This document shows, piece after piece, positions 25,933 to 36,045 of a stretch of DNA of 64,000 nucleotides; positions within the stretch are counted from its first letter, which is position 1; the number at the start of each line of letters is the position of its first letter. The stretch spans positions 1,922,001-1,986,000 of the forward strand of contig NZ_AP022598.1 in NCBI RefSeq assembly GCF_010725485.1. Reading direction: 5' to 3'. Under the pieces are notes generated by a model. That model saw only the letters and a program-made list of their open reading frames with translations, did not search any database and was not told the origin of the DNA. Made by a program: the position numbers and the translations under genes. Origin of the DNA: Mycolicibacterium parafortuitum (GTDB lineage Bacteria; Actinomycetota; Actinomycetes; Mycobacteriales; Mycobacteriaceae).

Positions 25933-26679
25933 TCAGTCCTCGACGGCGACGCCGCCGCGGGTTCTGCGGCGCCGGCCCAGGACCGTTCCCTTGCCGGTGG
26001 GACGCTGGTTACGCAGCTTGCCGTCATCGGGCTCGGTCGGGTCGGGATCGGACTCATCCTCGGCTTTTACCCCGTTCTGACCGGAGCCCACCTCGTCACC
26101 GGCGTCGGCTGCCTCGGCTTCGGCGCTCTCCGTCGACTCCACGGACGTCTCGGTGGAATCCTCGTCGGCGGTGTCCTCGTCGGCGTTGTCGTCGGTCTTG
26201 TTGCGGCCGCGTCGGCTGGTGCGTTCCTTGACCTTGACCGGTTTCGGGGGCGGCGGCGGCAGCTCGGCGACGAACGCCAGGTAGAACGCGAACATCCCGA
26301 GCAGTGCGATCGCGGCGGCGGCGCCGTAGATGCCGAACAACCACTGACCGGCCGAATCCAGCGACAGCCAGATCTCGCTGATGGCGGTGGCGACGATCAG
26401 CACGCCGGCCACCACGTGCATCACGATCGAAGTGGTGCGCAGGTTCAGCGCCATCTGCGGCGTGCCGAACTCGGGCTTGCGGGTGCGCACCAGGGTGAAC
26501 ATGACAGGCAGCGCGGCCAGACCGATCAGCGCGCCGGTGACGATGCGCAGCGCGGTGCCGAGTCCCTGCGGTGTCTCACCGAGCAGCTCGGGGGTGCGCG
26601 GAAGCACGAAGAAGAAGTAGAGGACCCCGGCGGCGACTGAGAACGATGCGTGCCAGATCACCGCAGCGGTGCGGCCCAT
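25933..26679 (-). CDS. lucA: LucA-like membrane protein (Rv3723 homologue)
   Basis: A 248-residue protein with about four transmembrane helices in the first 140 residues, then PPPPPKPVKVKE and a long acidic Asp/Glu-rich cytoplasmic tail ending in basic residues. Size, layout and position beside tRNA-Ser and the Rv3722c-type aminotransferase match Rv3723/LucA, which in M. tuberculosis stabilises the Mce1 and Mce4 fatty-acid and cholesterol importers. ATG 26679 follows an excellent AAGGAGGAG ribosome-binding site. Assignment is by synteny and topology. Confidence 0.75.
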   Translation of the reverse strand: MGRTAAVIWHASFSVAAGVLYFFFVLPRTPELLGETPQGLGTALRIVTGALIGLAALPVMFTLVRTRKPEFGTPQMALNLRTTSIVMHVVAGVLIVATAISEIWLSLDSAGQWLFGIYGAAAAIALLGMFAFYLAFVAELPPPPPKPVKVKERTSRRGRNKTDDNADEDTADEDSTETSVESTESAEAEAADAGDEVGSGQNGVKAEDESDPDPTEPDDGKLRNQRPTGKGTVLGRRRRTRGGVAVED

Positions 26680-26699
26680 ACTCCTCCTTGATGGTGTTG

Positions 26700-26742
26700 C
26701 CCGGGGTGCGACCACAAGGCCGTGACCAGGTCGCACCCCGGG
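26700..26742 (-). terminator. Strong hairpin downstream of tRNA-Ser
   Basis: Perfect 14-base inverted repeat CCCGGGGTGCGACC / GGTCGCACCCCGGG around a 15-base loop, seven bases beyond the 3' end of the tRNA. There is no U-tract, as is common for mycobacterial intrinsic terminators. Confidence 0.7.
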
Positions 26743-26748
26743 CGAGTG

Positions 26749-26834
26749 CGGAGGATAGGGGATTTGAACCCCTGAGGGCTATTAACCCAACCCGCGTTCC
26801 AGGCGAGCGCCATAGGCCACTAGGCGAATCCTCC
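26749..26834 (-). tRNA. serT: tRNA-Ser (GGA)
   Basis: An 86-base class II tRNA on the reverse strand. The acceptor stem GGAGGAT pairs with ATCCTCC; the anticodon stem CTCGC/GCGGG frames the loop CTGGAAC, giving anticodon GGA (Ser). A long variable arm and the T-loop GATTCAAAT are present. CCA is not encoded. It sits between lucA and the SRP RNA gene, as in other mycobacteria. The gene symbol is a guess by convention. Confidence 0.92.
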
Positions 26835-26919
26835 GCCGGTCATGGTAGCCGACGGCAACGGTGTCTCCCCAAATCCCGCCGTTGAGCTGCTCGCTGATGG
26901 CTCTGGAGCGCCGGGGTAT

Positions 26920-26925
26920 TACACT
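26920..26925 (+). promoter_or_regulatory. Probable -10 element of the SRP RNA gene
   Basis: TACACT fits the mycobacterial TANNNT -10 consensus and would start transcription at about 26932, the first base of the SRP RNA stem. No clear -35 was seen. Confidence 0.45.
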
Positions 26926-26930
26926 CGCCG

Positions 26931-28350
<1,420 letters not shown>

Positions 28351-28433
28351 TCGGACCGACTGTTCACATGGTCGGCCTCCTCCTCGTCCGCTGGGGCGTC
28401 CGCATCGTCGGACCGACTGGGTAGCCTGCTTCC

Positions 28434-30419
28434 GTGGCTCTCTACCGTAAGTACCGGCCGGCGACATTCGCCGAAGTCGTGGGCCAGGAACATGTCACCG
28501 AGCCGCTGTCGACGGCGCTGAACTCGGGCCGCATCAACCACGCCTACCTGTTCTCCGGGCCACGTGGCTGCGGCAAGACCTCGTCGGCGCGCATCCTGGC
28601 CCGCTCGCTGAACTGCGCGCAGGGCCCGACGGCCACGCCGTGCGGGGTGTGCGACTCGTGCGTCGCGCTGGCCCCGAACGGGCCCGGCAACATGGATGTC
28701 ACCGAACTCGACGCGGCCAGCCACGGCGGTGTGGACGACACCCGTGAACTGCGGGACCGCGCGTTCTACGCGCCGGCCCAGTCGCGCTACCGGATCTTCA
28801 TCGTCGACGAGGCGCACATGGTCACCACGGCCGGCTTCAACGCGCTGCTCAAGATCGTCGAGGAGCCACCCGAGCACCTGATCTTCGTGTTCGCGACCAC
28901 CGAACCCGAGAAGGTGCTGCCGACCATCCGGTCGCGCACCCACCACTACCCGTTCCGGCTGCTGGCGCCGAAGACGATGCGCACGCTGATCGAGAAGATC
29001 GTCGCGTCCGAGAACGTGACCGTCGACGACGCGGTCTATCCGCTGGTGATTCGTGCCGGCGGCGGTTCACCCCGCGACACCCTCAGCGTGCTCGACCAGC
29101 TGCTGGCGGGCGCCCAGGGCAATCATGTCGCCTACCAGCGCGCGCTGTCCCTGCTGGGGGCCACCGACCTGGCGCTGATCGACGAGGCCATCGACGCGCT
29201 CGCGGCCAACGACTCCGCGGCGCTGTTCGGCGCCGTGGAGGGGGTCATCGACGCCGGGCACGACCCGCGCCGCTTCGCCACCGATCTGCTGGAACGGTTC
29301 CGCGACCTGATCGTGTTGCAGGCCGTGCCCGACGCTGTCGCGCGCGGCGTGGTGGACGGACCCGAGGACGTGCTGGAGCGGATGCGTGAACAGGCCTCGC
29401 AGCTGGGCACCGCGACGCTGACCCGCTTCGCCGAGGTGGTGCACGCCGGGCTCGGCGAGATGCGCGGCGCGACCGCGCCCCGGCTGCTGCTCGAGGTGAT
29501 GTGCGCGCGGCTGCTGCTGCCGTCGGCCAGCGATACCGAGGCGGCGCTGCTGCAGCGCGTCGAACGCATCGAGACCCGGCTGGACCTGTCGATCCCGGCC
29601 AGCGACGAGATCGCCACGAGCACCCAGGCGCCCCCCCGCAAGCAGTTCGTCCGCAGGAGCGAAGCCGCGTCGGCGTCCACCCCCGCGCCCGCGCCCGAGC
29701 CGGAACCCGTGCCGCCGGCCGCGCCCGTCCCGCCGCGCCGGCCCGAGCCCGAACCGGCGCCGAGAGTCGCCGCGCCCGAGCAGGTTCCGGCACCACCACA
29801 GCCGGCCGCACCGTCACCTGAGCCAACGCCACCTGCGCCAGCTCAGCCGCCCCGGCAGGCACCAGCTGCTCAGGCTGCACCCGCTGCGCCACCCCCACCG
29901 GTGCGCCAGCCCGCCGCCCCGGCCGTCGAGGCGCCGCCGGCGACCCCGGCCGCCGCCGTCGCGGCAGGCGAACCCAATGCGGCCGCGGTGCGCAGCATGT
30001 GGCCGACGGTGCGGGAGAAGGTGCGCGAGCGTAGCCGCACCACCGAGGTGATGCTCGCGGGCGCGATCGTGCGTGCGGTCGAGGGAGACACCCTGATGCT
30101 GACCCACGAATCGGCGCCGCTGGCCCGGCGGTTGTGCGAACAGCGCAACGCCGACGTGATCAGGGAAGCGCTCAAAGACGCCCTCGGCGTGAACTGGAAG
30201 GTGGTGTGCGAGCCGGGAACCGCGGCCGCACCCGCGCCGGCGCGCCCCGAGCCGACCCGCGCGCCCGCCGAGCCTCCGCCATCCCCGGACGGCGACGACG
30301 AGGAGAGCATGCTGGCCGAGGCCAGCACGATCGATCCGGCTGCTCCGCGCCGCGATCCCGAGGAAGCGGCGCTGGAGTTGCTGCAGAACGAACTGGGCGC
30401 GCGCCGAATCGACGGCTGA
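28434..30419 (+). CDS. dnaX: DNA polymerase III subunits gamma/tau
   Basis: A 661-residue clamp-loader ATPase. The Walker A motif GPRGCGKTSS is near residue 40, four Cys residues of the zinc module lie in LNCAQGPTATPCGVCDSC, and the Walker B is FIVDEAHM. Domain III follows. Residues of about 400-520 form a long Pro/Ala linker, and the C-terminal part (SMWPTVREKVRERSR onwards) corresponds to the tau-type polymerase-binding region. GTG 28434 gives the conserved start ALYRKYRPATF. No frameshift signal for a separate gamma form was noticed. Confidence 0.93.
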   Translation: MALYRKYRPATFAEVVGQEHVTEPLSTALNSGRINHAYLFSGPRGCGKTSSARILARSLNCAQGPTATPCGVCDSCVALAPNGPGNMDVTELDAASHGGVDDTRELRDRAFYAPAQSRYRIFIVDEAHMVTTAGFNALLKIVEEPPEHLIFVFATTEPEKVLPTIRSRTHHYPFRLLAPKTMRTLIEKIVASENVTVDDAVYPLVIRAGGGSPRDTLSVLDQLLAGAQGNHVAYQRALSLLGATDLALIDEAIDALAANDSAALFGAVEGVIDAGHDPRRFATDLLERFRDLIVLQAVPDAVARGVVDGPEDVLERMREQASQLGTATLTRFAEVVHAGLGEMRGATAPRLLLEVMCARLLLPSASDTEAALLQRVERIETRLDLSIPASDEIATSTQAPPRKQFVRRSEAASASTPAPAPEPEPVPPAAPVPPRRPEPEPAPRVAAPEQVPAPPQPAAPSPEPTPPAPAQPPRQAPAAQAAPAAPPPPVRQPAAPAVEAPPATPAAAVAAGEPNAAAVRSMWPTVREKVRERSRTTEVMLAGAIVRAVEGDTLMLTHESAPLARRLCEQRNADVIREALKDALGVNWKVVCEPGTAAAPAPARPEPTRAPAEPPPSPDGDDEESMLAEASTIDPAAPRRDPEEAALELLQNELGARRIDG

Positions 30420-30453
30420 CCGCGAAGCCGGGTAGCCGGGCTGGGCAGTCGAG

Positions 30454-30831
30454 CTACGCGGCCTTCTTCTCCTTGAGCACCAGCGCCGGTAGGACCACCG
30501 TCGCCAGGGCCGTGACCAACCAGACCACCACGGTCGCGGCGATCCACGATCCGACCCCGCGGATGCTCAGCCCGTTGGAGAACAGCGAGGCGAGCAGCAG
30601 CGCGGCGAACGTGGACACCAAACCGATGCCGCCGAGGAACGCCGAAGCGTAGCGGCTGGCCATCTTCAGGAAGAACGGTGACAGGATCGCCTGTGCCACC
30701 GTGAAGATCACCACCGCGGTGACGAAACCCCATACCGACAGCGATACCCCGGGTACCAGCCACCCGGCGACGAGCAGCCCGATCGCCGACGACCCCAGGA
30801 ACACCGCGACACGCAGCAGAAACCGGACCAT
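30454..30831 (-). CDS. Small four-helix membrane protein (mycobacterial 'phage holin' family)
   Basis: A 125-residue protein made of four hydrophobic helices, of the type annotated in actinobacteria as 4-TMS phage holin superfamily IV. A lytic function is doubtful because the gene is chromosomal, conserved and follows the methyltransferase gene by 16 bases. It is the third gene of a leftward operon with the flavoprotein and methyltransferase. In tuberculostearate operons a third gene, tmsC, is known; whether this is it is inference from position. Confidence 0.75.
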   Translation of the reverse strand: MVRFLLRVAVFLGSSAIGLLVAGWLVPGVSLSVWGFVTAVVIFTVAQAILSPFFLKMASRYASAFLGGIGLVSTFAALLLASLFSNGLSIRGVGSWIAATVVVWLVTALATVVLPALVLKEKKAA

Positions 30832-30847
30832 CCGCGCAGCATAGCCG

Positions 30848-32170
30848 TCAGGCGTTCCACCAAGGCCGCAAAGGCAGCCCGCCGTCGCGGCCGCGCTCGT
30901 CGAGCTTGACGGCCAGCACCTGGTGCAGCTGGATGGCGTTCTGTTCGAAGCCCACCCGCGACGCGGCCATGTAGAGCCCCCACACCTTCGCGGTGGGCAG
31001 ACCGACCTCGGCGACAGCTTCGTCCCAGTGCTCCACCAGGTTCCGGTTCCAATCGCGCAACGTCATCGCGTAGTGGTGCCGCAGGTTCTCCTCGTGCACG
31101 ACCTCGAGGCCGACGTCCTGGGCCTCGGTGATGATGCGGCCCGAGCCGGTCAGCTCCCCGTCAGGGAATACGTAGCGGTCGATGAAACCGCCCGCGCTGG
31201 CGGTGGAATGGTTGTCGTGGCGGGTGATGCAGTGGTTGAGCAGGAGCCCACCGACGCGCAGCTTCGACTTCAGGAAACGGAAGTACGCGGGATAGTTGGC
31301 CACCCCGATGTGCTCGGTCAGGCCGATGGAAGACACTGCGTCGAACTGCGATTCGCGCACATCCCGGTAGTCACCGTGGCGCACCTCGGCGAGCTCGCCG
31401 AGGCCCTCCCGCTCGATCGCGGCCGTGGCCCACTCCGCCTGCTCCCTCGACAGGGTCACCCCGACGGCGTGAACGCCGTGGCGCGCGGCGTAGCGCACCA
31501 TGCCGCCCCAGCCGCATCCGACGTCGAGGAGCCGGTCACCCGGCTTGAGGCGCAGCTTCTCGAACACCAGTCGGTACTTGTTCTCCTGCGCCTCTTCCAG
31601 CGTGGCGTCCTGGTGGGGGTAGCACGCGCAGGTGTAGGTCATCGACGGCCCGAGCACCCACCCGTAGAAGGTGTTCGACACGTCATAGTGGTGGTGGATG
31701 GCCTCGGCGTCGCGGGTTTTACTGTGCCGCAACCCTTCTGCGATGCGCCGCCAGCGGGGGAGATGCTCCTGGGGTGGCGGCGGGATGATCTTGAGGTGCT
31801 CGACCCCGATCGACCTGACCACCTGGGCCAGCACCCGGGCCGGGGGCCGCTTGTATTCGAGCTTGTCGGTCAGCGAGTTGAGCAGGTCGTATGGATCTCC
31901 CGGGTGTACCCCGCGAAGCTCGAGGTCACCGGCGATGTAGGCGCGCGCGAGACCGAGATCGCCGGGGGCGGTGGCGAGATAGGTCGTCCCGCGCGGGGTC
32001 AGCAGGTCGATCCCGATCTCCGCATCCTCGGGGCCGGTGCTGCTTCCGTCGTAGGCGGTGAACTTCAACGGGAACCGTCCCGCGGCGAAGATCTCCAGCA
32101 CCTCCGCCAATGTCAGCCGCCGCTCCGGGTTCGGGGTCGGATCGTTGGTCCGCTCACGAAAAGTGGTCAT
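30848..32170 (-). CDS. tmsB: Fatty-acid methyltransferase, cyclopropane synthase family (TmsB/BfaB type)
   Basis: A 440-residue SAM-dependent methyltransferase. The SAM-binding motif is LLDVGCGWGGM, the family segment HHHYDVSNTFYGWVLGPSMTY is present, and GLTEHIG holds the conserved Glu/His. It matches Rv3720, whose orthologues methylate oleoyl chains at C10 to give a 10-methylene product, the first step of tuberculostearic acid synthesis. Its ATG overlaps the upstream flavoprotein stop by four bases, so the pair is translationally coupled. Confidence 0.85.
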   Translation of the reverse strand: MTTFRERTNDPTPNPERRLTLAEVLEIFAAGRFPLKFTAYDGSSTGPEDAEIGIDLLTPRGTTYLATAPGDLGLARAYIAGDLELRGVHPGDPYDLLNSLTDKLEYKRPPARVLAQVVRSIGVEHLKIIPPPPQEHLPRWRRIAEGLRHSKTRDAEAIHHHYDVSNTFYGWVLGPSMTYTCACYPHQDATLEEAQENKYRLVFEKLRLKPGDRLLDVGCGWGGMVRYAARHGVHAVGVTLSREQAEWATAAIEREGLGELAEVRHGDYRDVRESQFDAVSSIGLTEHIGVANYPAYFRFLKSKLRVGGLLLNHCITRHDNHSTASAGGFIDRYVFPDGELTGSGRIITEAQDVGLEVVHEENLRHHYAMTLRDWNRNLVEHWDEAVAEVGLPTAKVWGLYMAASRVGFEQNAIQLHQVLAVKLDERGRDGGLPLRPWWNA

Positions 32171-33546
32171 TTCCGCTGTACCGCCTTCGCATAGAGGTCG
32201 AGAAAACGGGAGTCCGGGTCGTAGGTCTTCTTGACGGTCTTGTACACCTCTCCGCCGTAGAGCGCATCGAACTCGTCGGCCGAGTAGTACGAATCCGAGT
32301 ACAGCGACTTGTGGCCGTCGAGTTCACCGACCTTGTGCTCGATCAGCTTGTTGGTGTAACCCTCCTCGGGGCCGACCGGCACCGAGGACCAGAACCCGAC
32401 ATTGACGTAGGTGTGCTGCGGGCGCAGCGGATACAGCGACCAGGACCGGTCGTCGCGCAGGCGCAACGGGCACAACCAGATCGGCTCGATCGGGACGGTG
32501 TCGAGGAACCACCGCACGAACTCGGCGGTCCGCTCGATCGGCACCTCGATGTCCTGGACGACGCGCTCGCGCGGAGGCCTGCCGTTGCGCATCTCGATGC
32601 GGTCGGCGATGTCGAAGCGCTGGTCGTAACCGATCAGCTTCCAGTAGAAGCTGCTTCGCCGAAGCCGGCGTGGCCAGAACCGCCGGATCCTGGGGTTCTG
32701 CGCGCCGAAAGCCCGTGAACACCAGAACCAGTCGGTGTCCCACCGCCACAGGTAGTCGTGGATGGTGAGCCGGTCGTGCTTCTCGCCGTCCGGATGCTGG
32801 ATCGAGCGGTAGTAGATCTGCGCTCCGGTGTAATCGCTGACCGGACCCGGTGTCGCGGACTGGATTCCGATGCACAGATAGCTCTCGTCGGCGCTGAACA
32901 CCACGCCGTCGAGGTAGTCGATACGCTCGCCGTCCAGGCCACCGGTCTCGACGATCCGGTCCATCGTCTCGACGAGCTCCGTCAGCGAGTGGAATCGCAG
33001 ATGGCGAAGCTCGACGAACGGCTTGACCGGCTCCAACTCGATCTTCAACCGGACCGAATAGCCCAGCGTGCCATAAGAGTTCGGGAAGGCGCGGAACAGC
33101 TCGGCGTTCTCGTCGGCCGAGGCGCGCACGATGTCGCCTGTTCCGGTGAGGATGTCCATCTCGAGTACGGATTCGTGCGGCAGGCCGTTGCGGAACGACG
33201 CCGACTCGATGCCGAGCCCGGTGACGGCTCCGCCGAGGGTGATCGTCTTGAGCTGCGGGACCACCAGCGGTGAAAGTCCGTATGGCAGTGTCGCGGCCAC
33301 CAGGTCCTCGTAGGTGCACATACCGGCGACGTCGGCGGTGCGGGTTTCGGGATCGACCCCGATGACTCCGCCCAGACCGGAGACGTCCAGGCCCTTGGTG
33401 GTGTTCTTGGCCCTGGCGCGGAACAGATTGGACGTGGGTTTGGCCAGCCGGACGGCGGCGTCGGCCGGGATGGCGCGGTAGCTCGCCAACAAACGCTGGA
33501 CGCCCGCGGTGTATGAAGCTCGTGCGTCGGTCGGGGAAACAGACAC
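32167..33546 (-). CDS. tmsA: FAD-binding oxidoreductase (TmsA/BfaA type)
   Basis: A 459-residue FAD-linked oxidoreductase of the PCMH/DIMINUTO-like family: TSNLFRARAKNTTKGLDVSGLGGVIGVD and KTITLGGAVTGLGIESASFRNG form the FAD-binding half. It matches Rv3719. With TmsB it reduces the 10-methylene fatty acyl group to 10-methylstearate (tuberculostearate), using NADPH in characterised homologues. It is first in a three-gene leftward operon. GTG 33546 is the start; the upstream region to the divergent SRPBCC gene is about 100 bases. Confidence 0.85.
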   Translation of the reverse strand: MSVSPTDARASYTAGVQRLLASYRAIPADAAVRLAKPTSNLFRARAKNTTKGLDVSGLGGVIGVDPETRTADVAGMCTYEDLVAATLPYGLSPLVVPQLKTITLGGAVTGLGIESASFRNGLPHESVLEMDILTGTGDIVRASADENAELFRAFPNSYGTLGYSVRLKIELEPVKPFVELRHLRFHSLTELVETMDRIVETGGLDGERIDYLDGVVFSADESYLCIGIQSATPGPVSDYTGAQIYYRSIQHPDGEKHDRLTIHDYLWRWDTDWFWCSRAFGAQNPRIRRFWPRRLRRSSFYWKLIGYDQRFDIADRIEMRNGRPPRERVVQDIEVPIERTAEFVRWFLDTVPIEPIWLCPLRLRDDRSWSLYPLRPQHTYVNVGFWSSVPVGPEEGYTNKLIEHKVGELDGHKSLYSDSYYSADEFDALYGGEVYKTVKKTYDPDSRFLDLYAKAVQRK

Positions 33547-33650
33547 ACATATACGCTAGTCCGCAGTGGAAGCTGATGCGACCGCACTCGCCAGGCTCAC
33601 AGACACTGCAAAGACAACTGTGACCCCCGCTTGACAAGGAGTTTGCACTG

Positions 33651-34097
33651 ATGGGACAGGTCAGCGCGTCCAGTACGGTCCTGATCGACGCCGACCCGGA
33701 GACGGTGCTCGGTGCCGTCGCGGACTATCAGGCCATGCGCCCGAAGATCCTTTCCGCGCACTACAGCGGCTACCGGGTGCTCGAAGGCGGCCAGGGTGCG
33801 GGCACCGTGGCCGAATGGAAGCTGCAGGCGACCAAGTCGCGGTCCCGCGACGTCAAGGCCTCCGTCGACGTCGCCGGCCGGACCGTCATCGAGAAGGACG
33901 CGAACTCGTCGATGGTGACCAACTGGACCGTCGCACCGGCGGGTCCGGGCTCGTCGGTGACGGTCAAGACGTCGTGGCAGGGTGCCGGCGGCATCGGCGG
34001 CTTCTTCGAGAAGACCTTCGCCCCGCTGGGTCTGCGCAAGATCCAGGCCGAGGTGCTGGGCAACCTCAAGCGTGAGGTCGAGGGCGCCAAGCCCTGA
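33651..34097 (+). CDS. SRPBCC family protein (Rv3718c homologue)
   Basis: A 148-residue START/Bet v 1-like (SRPBCC) protein: N-terminal VSASSTVLIDADPETVLGAVADY, a beta-sheet core and a C-terminal helix ending KREVEGAKP. The fold encloses a hydrophobic cavity for lipids or other small ligands; no function is established. ATG 33651 follows AAGGAG by nine bases. It is convergent with the amidase gene and sits where Rv3718c does in M. tuberculosis. Confidence 0.85.
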   Translation: MGQVSASSTVLIDADPETVLGAVADYQAMRPKILSAHYSGYRVLEGGQGAGTVAEWKLQATKSRSRDVKASVDVAGRTVIEKDANSSMVTNWTVAPAGPGSSVTVKTSWQGAGGIGGFFEKTFAPLGLRKIQAEVLGNLKREVEGAKP

Positions 34098-34112
34098 CAC
34101 TTCGCGAGGCGG

Positions 34113-34865
34113 CTAGGCCTGGCTCAGGAACGCGACGATTCCGCGCACGACCGCGTCGGCGTAGCGCTGCCTGCCCTCGGCGGTCTTCATCAGCGCCGAG
34201 TCCACCGGGTTCTTCATGTTGCCGAGCTCGACGAGGATCGACGGGTACTGGGCCAGGTTGAGGCCCGCGATGTCCGTGCGGGGGTTGAGGCCCTGCTGGC
34301 CGATGTAGGTGGCCGGTGGAATGCCCGAACCGGCGAGCGCATCGCGCATCACCTTCGCGAACTGCACCGAGGGCCCGGCCTGCGCGGCGTTCAGCGGCGG
34401 CGACGAGTAGAGCACGTGGAAGCCGCGTCCGGTGGGCGGGCCGCCGTCGGCGTGTATCGACACGACGGCGTTGGGCCGGACCGAGTTGGCCAGTGCGGCG
34501 CGCTCGTCGACGCACGGCCCCGGACCGGTGTCGTCGCCGCGCGACATCGCGGTGCGCACCCCCAGCGCGGTCAGGGCCTGGCGGATGCGCAGTGTGGTGT
34601 CCCACGCGAAGGTGTGCTCGGCGAGACCGTCCTCGGTGGAGGTGCCGCTGGCCTGACAGTCCTTGGTGCCGCCGCGGCCGGTCGGCACCTGGCGGCTGAG
34701 CCCCTCCATCGAGGCCTGATGGCCGGGGTCGAGGAAGACGATCTTTCCCGCGATGTTGGTGGGCGCCGCTTGCGCCGGTCCGGCGAGGATCGACGATGCA
34801 GTGAAAGTCGATGCGGCGAGCATGCCGGCGGCCACCGCGGCCCCGACACGCAGTCTGGCTGGCAT
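34113..34865 (-). CDS. ami1: N-acetylmuramoyl-L-alanine amidase (Ami1/Rv3717)
   Basis: A 250-residue zinc amidase of the Amidase_3 family with a Sec signal peptide (AAVAAGMLAASTFTASSILAGPAQA). Zinc ligands are His in FLDPGHQ, Glu in GTSTEDGLAEH (probable) and His in SIHADGG; the catalytic Glu is in VELGNM near the end. Two Cys residues can form the stabilising disulfide. It cleaves peptide stems from peptidoglycan. ATG 34865 is chosen; an upstream start would lengthen the n-region only. Confidence 0.88.
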   Translation of the reverse strand: MPARLRVGAAVAAGMLAASTFTASSILAGPAQAAPTNIAGKIVFLDPGHQASMEGLSRQVPTGRGGTKDCQASGTSTEDGLAEHTFAWDTTLRIRQALTALGVRTAMSRGDDTGPGPCVDERAALANSVRPNAVVSIHADGGPPTGRGFHVLYSSPPLNAAQAGPSVQFAKVMRDALAGSGIPPATYIGQQGLNPRTDIAGLNLAQYPSILVELGNMKNPVDSALMKTAEGRQRYADAVVRGIVAFLSQA

Positions 34866-34983
34866 GGGCACGGCGACACGGTAGCCCCGCTGCGGACTAG
34901 GCTGGAACCCCAAAGTGCCGCTTCACGACGAGCGCAACCAAGTCGAGACCGTGACGCAACCAAACCCGTACAGAGGATCAGCC

Positions 34984-35316
34984 ATGCAGCCCGGTGGACA
35001 ACCCGATATGTCAGCCCTCCTCGCCCAGGCCCAGCAGGTGCAGCAGCAGCTGATGGAAGCCCAGGAGGCGCTGGCCAACTCCGAGGTGCACGGACAGGCC
35101 GGTGGCGGTCTGGTCCAGGTGACGATGAAGGGCAGCGGCGAGGTGACCGGGGTGGCGATCGATCCGAAGGTCGTTGACCCGGAGGACATCGAGACTCTGC
35201 AGGATCTCGTGGTCGGGGCGATCGCCGACGCCGCCAAGCAGGTCACCATCCTGGCGCACGACCGGCTGGGGCCGCTCGCGGGCGGCATGGGCGGGCTCGG
35301 CCTGCCGGGGATGTGA
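34984..35316 (+). CDS. YbaB/EbfC family nucleoid-associated protein
   Basis: A 110-residue YbaB/EbfC protein: a Gln-rich N-terminal helix ([21 protein letters not shown]), then the [17 protein letters not shown] beta-hairpin and [20 protein letters not shown] helix. Homologues bind DNA as dimers. It lies five bases before recR, the usual pair in bacteria (Rv3716c-Rv3715c). ATG 34984 has AGAGGA upstream; the longer frame from 34915 lacks family similarity. Confidence 0.9.
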   Translation: MQPGGQPDMSALLAQAQQVQQQLMEAQEALANSEVHGQAGGGLVQVTMKGSGEVTGVAIDPKVVDPEDIETLQDLVVGAIADAAKQVTILAHDRLGPLAGGMGGLGLPGM

Positions 35317-35320
35317 CTTT

Positions 35321-35932
35321 TTGTTCGAAGGACCTGTCCAGGATCTGATCGACGAGCTCGGCAAGCTGCCCGGGATCGGGCCCAAGAGTGCCCAGCGGAT
35401 CGCATTCCATCTGCTGTCGGTCGAGCCGCCCGACATCGACCGGCTGACCGCGGTGCTCAACCGGGTGCGCGACGGTGTCACGTTCTGCGCGGTGTGCGGC
35501 AACGTCAGCGACGAGGAGCGGTGCCGCATCTGCGGTGATCCGCGCCGGGACGCGTCGTTGATCTGCGTCGTCGAGGAACCCAAGGACGTGCAGGCCGTCG
35601 AGCGCACGCGGGAGTTCCGTGGCCGCTACCACGTGCTCGGCGGCGCATTGGATCCGCTGTCCGGGGTCGGGCCGGACCAGCTGCGGATTCGCGAGCTGCT
35701 GAACAGGATCGGTGAACGCGTCGACGGCGTGGACGTCGCCGAGGTCATCATCGCGACCGACCCGAACACCGAGGGGGAGGCGACCGCGACCTATCTGGTG
35801 CGGATGCTGCGCGACATCCCGGGGCTCACGGTGACGCGCATCGCGTCCGGGCTGCCGATGGGTGGGGATCTGGAGTTCGCCGACGAGCTCACGCTGGGCC
35901 GCGCGCTGGCGGGCCGCCGCGCGATGGCCTGA
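35321..35932 (+). CDS. recR: Recombination mediator RecR
   Basis: A 203-residue RecR: HhH motif [19 protein letters not shown], four-Cys zinc finger (FCAVCGN ... RCRICGD) and Toprim domain ([23 protein letters not shown]). It loads RecA at gaps together with RecO. TTG 35321 is inferred as the start because homologues begin [13 protein letters not shown] immediately after it. It is cotranscribed with the YbaB gene. A long inverted repeat follows 22 bases after the stop. Confidence 0.92.
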   Translation: MFEGPVQDLIDELGKLPGIGPKSAQRIAFHLLSVEPPDIDRLTAVLNRVRDGVTFCAVCGNVSDEERCRICGDPRRDASLICVVEEPKDVQAVERTREFRGRYHVLGGALDPLSGVGPDQLRIRELLNRIGERVDGVDVAEVIIATDPNTEGEATATYLVRMLRDIPGLTVTRIASGLPMGGDLEFADELTLGRALAGRRAMA

Positions 35933-35953
35933 CGAACTGCGCGACGAAGTACG

Positions 35954-36012
35954 CCGAAATCCACCTTTTGCAGGCGGTTACTCGCACTTTCGCTGCAAAA
36001 CGTGGATTTCGG
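35954..36012. repeat. Long palindrome IR1 after recR
   Basis: Left arm CCGAAATCCACCTTTTGCAG (35954-35973), right arm CTGCAAAACGTGGATTTCGG (35993-36012), one mismatch, 19-base loop. Arms and loop have nearly the same lengths as IR2 at 56212. It may terminate recR transcription or regulate the following gene. Confidence 0.75.
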
Positions 36013-36045
36013 GACATGTCGGTGGGCGTCGGCATCATGACAGCC

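Noticed and set aside
24867-26057. Longer N-terminus for the PepA-like protease
   Set aside because: The extension overlaps the LucA-like gene antisense and would bury the signal peptide; the start is at 25886 or 25880.
30454-30831. Phage lysis gene
   Set aside because: The holin family label reflects topology only; the gene is in a conserved lipid operon and no other phage gene is nearby.
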